DNA from: Bacteroidales bacterium | GTDB taxonomy: Bacteria; Bacteroidota; Bacteroidia; Bacteroidales; P3 | Direction: 5' to 3' | Assembly: GCA_017988355.1 (NCBI GenBank) | Contig: JAGNRX010000065.1 | Coordinates: 1 to 6,612 of the forward strand | DNA length: 6,612 bases | In this document: positions 5,930 to 6,612 of the stretch, piece after piece | Position numbering within the stretch: the stretch's first letter is position 1 | Layout: each line of letters opens with the position of its first letter | Notes under the pieces: model-generated | Database searches by the model: none | The model's input: the letters and a program-made list of their open reading frames with translations, nothing else | What the model was told of the DNA's origin: nothing | Position numbers and translations under genes: made by a program

Positions 5930-6612
5930 ATGAAACAAGTAGTTTTAAAAAGTGCAGTACTAATCCTATTGCTATCAACAATGTTTACAGCTTGCTCTCA
6001 AAAGAAAGAAGTAAGTCAAGGTGATTTGAAAACAATCATTGACTCTGCATCTTATTGCATAGGACAAAATATGGGAACTCAAATGAAGGCTCAAGACATG
6101 GATATCAATCCTGAAATCCTAATGAATGCTTTCTACGCAGCTTATGATGGAGACACAAACTTTGTTATCAAACCAGAAAACATTCAAAATGTTATGATGG
6201 AATACGAAAAAAAGATGCAAGAAAAGCAAAAAGCAGCAGCTGCAGAGAAAGGAAAAGTTAATCGTGAGAAATCAGCTAAATTTTTAACAGCTAACAAATC
6301 TAAAGAAGGAGTTCAAACAACTGCATCAGGTTTACAATATAAAATTATTAAACAAGGAACAGGAGCTAAACCATCAATTGAAGATAGAGTAAGAATACAA
6401 TATCGTTTAAAATTGGCTGATGGTAAGGTTATTGAAAGCACATTTGAAAGAGGAGAAGACCCAGTAATTATGGGAATGAATGGAATTATACCAGGAATGG
6501 CAGAAGGACTACAACTAATGAGTGAAGGTTCAACATTCTTATTTTGGATAAGCCCAGATCTTGGTTACGGCGATATGGATTCTCCAGAATTGCCAGCAGG
6601 AAGTCTTCTTTC
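5930..6612 (+). CDS. FKBP-type peptidyl-prolyl isomerase lipoprotein (Mip/FkpA-like), 3' end missing
   Basis: Predicted envelope folding helper; 227 codons are visible before the right edge cuts the gene. Residues 1-21 form a lipoprotein signal (MKQVVLKSAVLILLLSTMFT, then Ala21) with lipid-attachment Cys22. The residues after it, SQKKE, may influence surface or periplasmic sorting. Residues about 30-120 are an alpha-helical, charged FKBP_N-type segment, which dimerises in FkpA and Mip. From SGLQYKII (133-140) the FKBP_C domain runs: VRIQYRLKLADG, IIPGMAEGLQLM, SEGST, ISPDLGYG and LPAGSLL. Perhaps 15-20 residues are missing. Compared with FKBP12, Tyr26, Arg42 and Tyr82 are kept (Tyr158, Arg174, Tyr213), but Phe36, Asp37 and Trp59 become Ile168, Glu169 and Met190, so isomerase activity may be weak or altered. 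The A-rich leader and lack of a ribosome-binding site are normal for Bacteroidota. Transcribed divergently from the decarboxylase. Confidence 0.92.
   Translation, partial: MKQVVLKSAVLILLLSTMFTACSQKKEVSQGDLKTIIDSASYCIGQNMGTQMKAQDMDINPEILMNAFYAAYDGDTNFVIKPENIQNVMMEYEKKMQEKQKAAAAEKGKVNREKSAKFLTANKSKEGVQTTASGLQYKIIKQGTGAKPSIEDRVRIQYRLKLADGKVIESTFERGEDPVIMGMNGIIPGMAEGLQLMSEGSTFLFWISPDLGYGDMDSPELPAGSLL

Overview
The window looks like a piece of a low-GC (about one third G+C by eye) Bacteroidota chromosome. Three things point there. The promoters fit the Bacteroidota pattern (TTG-type -33, TAnnTTTG -7). The genes lack Shine-Dalgarno sequences and have A/T-rich leaders. The protein types also fit: a DUF4369-like/TlpA periplasmic thioredoxin, an FKBP lipoprotein, and a short arginine-decarboxylase-like enzyme of the kind I recall from Flavobacteriia. 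I cannot name a genus.

Layout: five genes lie on the minus strand and one on the plus strand. Reading leftward from the divergent promoter region (about 5723-5929) they are: a PLP-dependent decarboxylase (4325-5722), aspartate ammonia-lyase aspA (2765-4207), a clear intrinsic terminator (2696-2729), smpB (start revised to ATG at 2608), a 654-residue periplasmic protein with two complete TlpA-type thioredoxin modules (133-2097), and the first 39 codons of a membrane protein, probably YitT family, cut by the left edge (1-119). Rightward from the divergent region runs an FKBP-type peptidyl-prolyl isomerase lipoprotein (5930 to the right edge, incomplete).

How they fit together: smpB, the double-thioredoxin gene and the YitT-like gene are spaced by 43 and 13 bases with no visible terminator, so they probably form one transcription unit, although their functions differ (ribosome rescue, periplasmic disulfide chemistry, membrane protein). 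The decarboxylase and aspA each have their own promoter candidate. Both act on amino acids: one probably makes agmatine for polyamines, the other makes fumarate and ammonia from aspartate. The double thioredoxin and the FKBP lipoprotein would both act on proteins outside the inner membrane.

I see no tRNA, rRNA, CRISPR array, insertion sequence or phage gene, and no clearly new defence or mobile system. The points most worth a second look are the internal duplication that gives the thioredoxin protein two active sites, a duplicated dyad element in the divergent promoter region, a probably leaderless smpB start, the altered FKBP active site, and unusual dyads around aspA.
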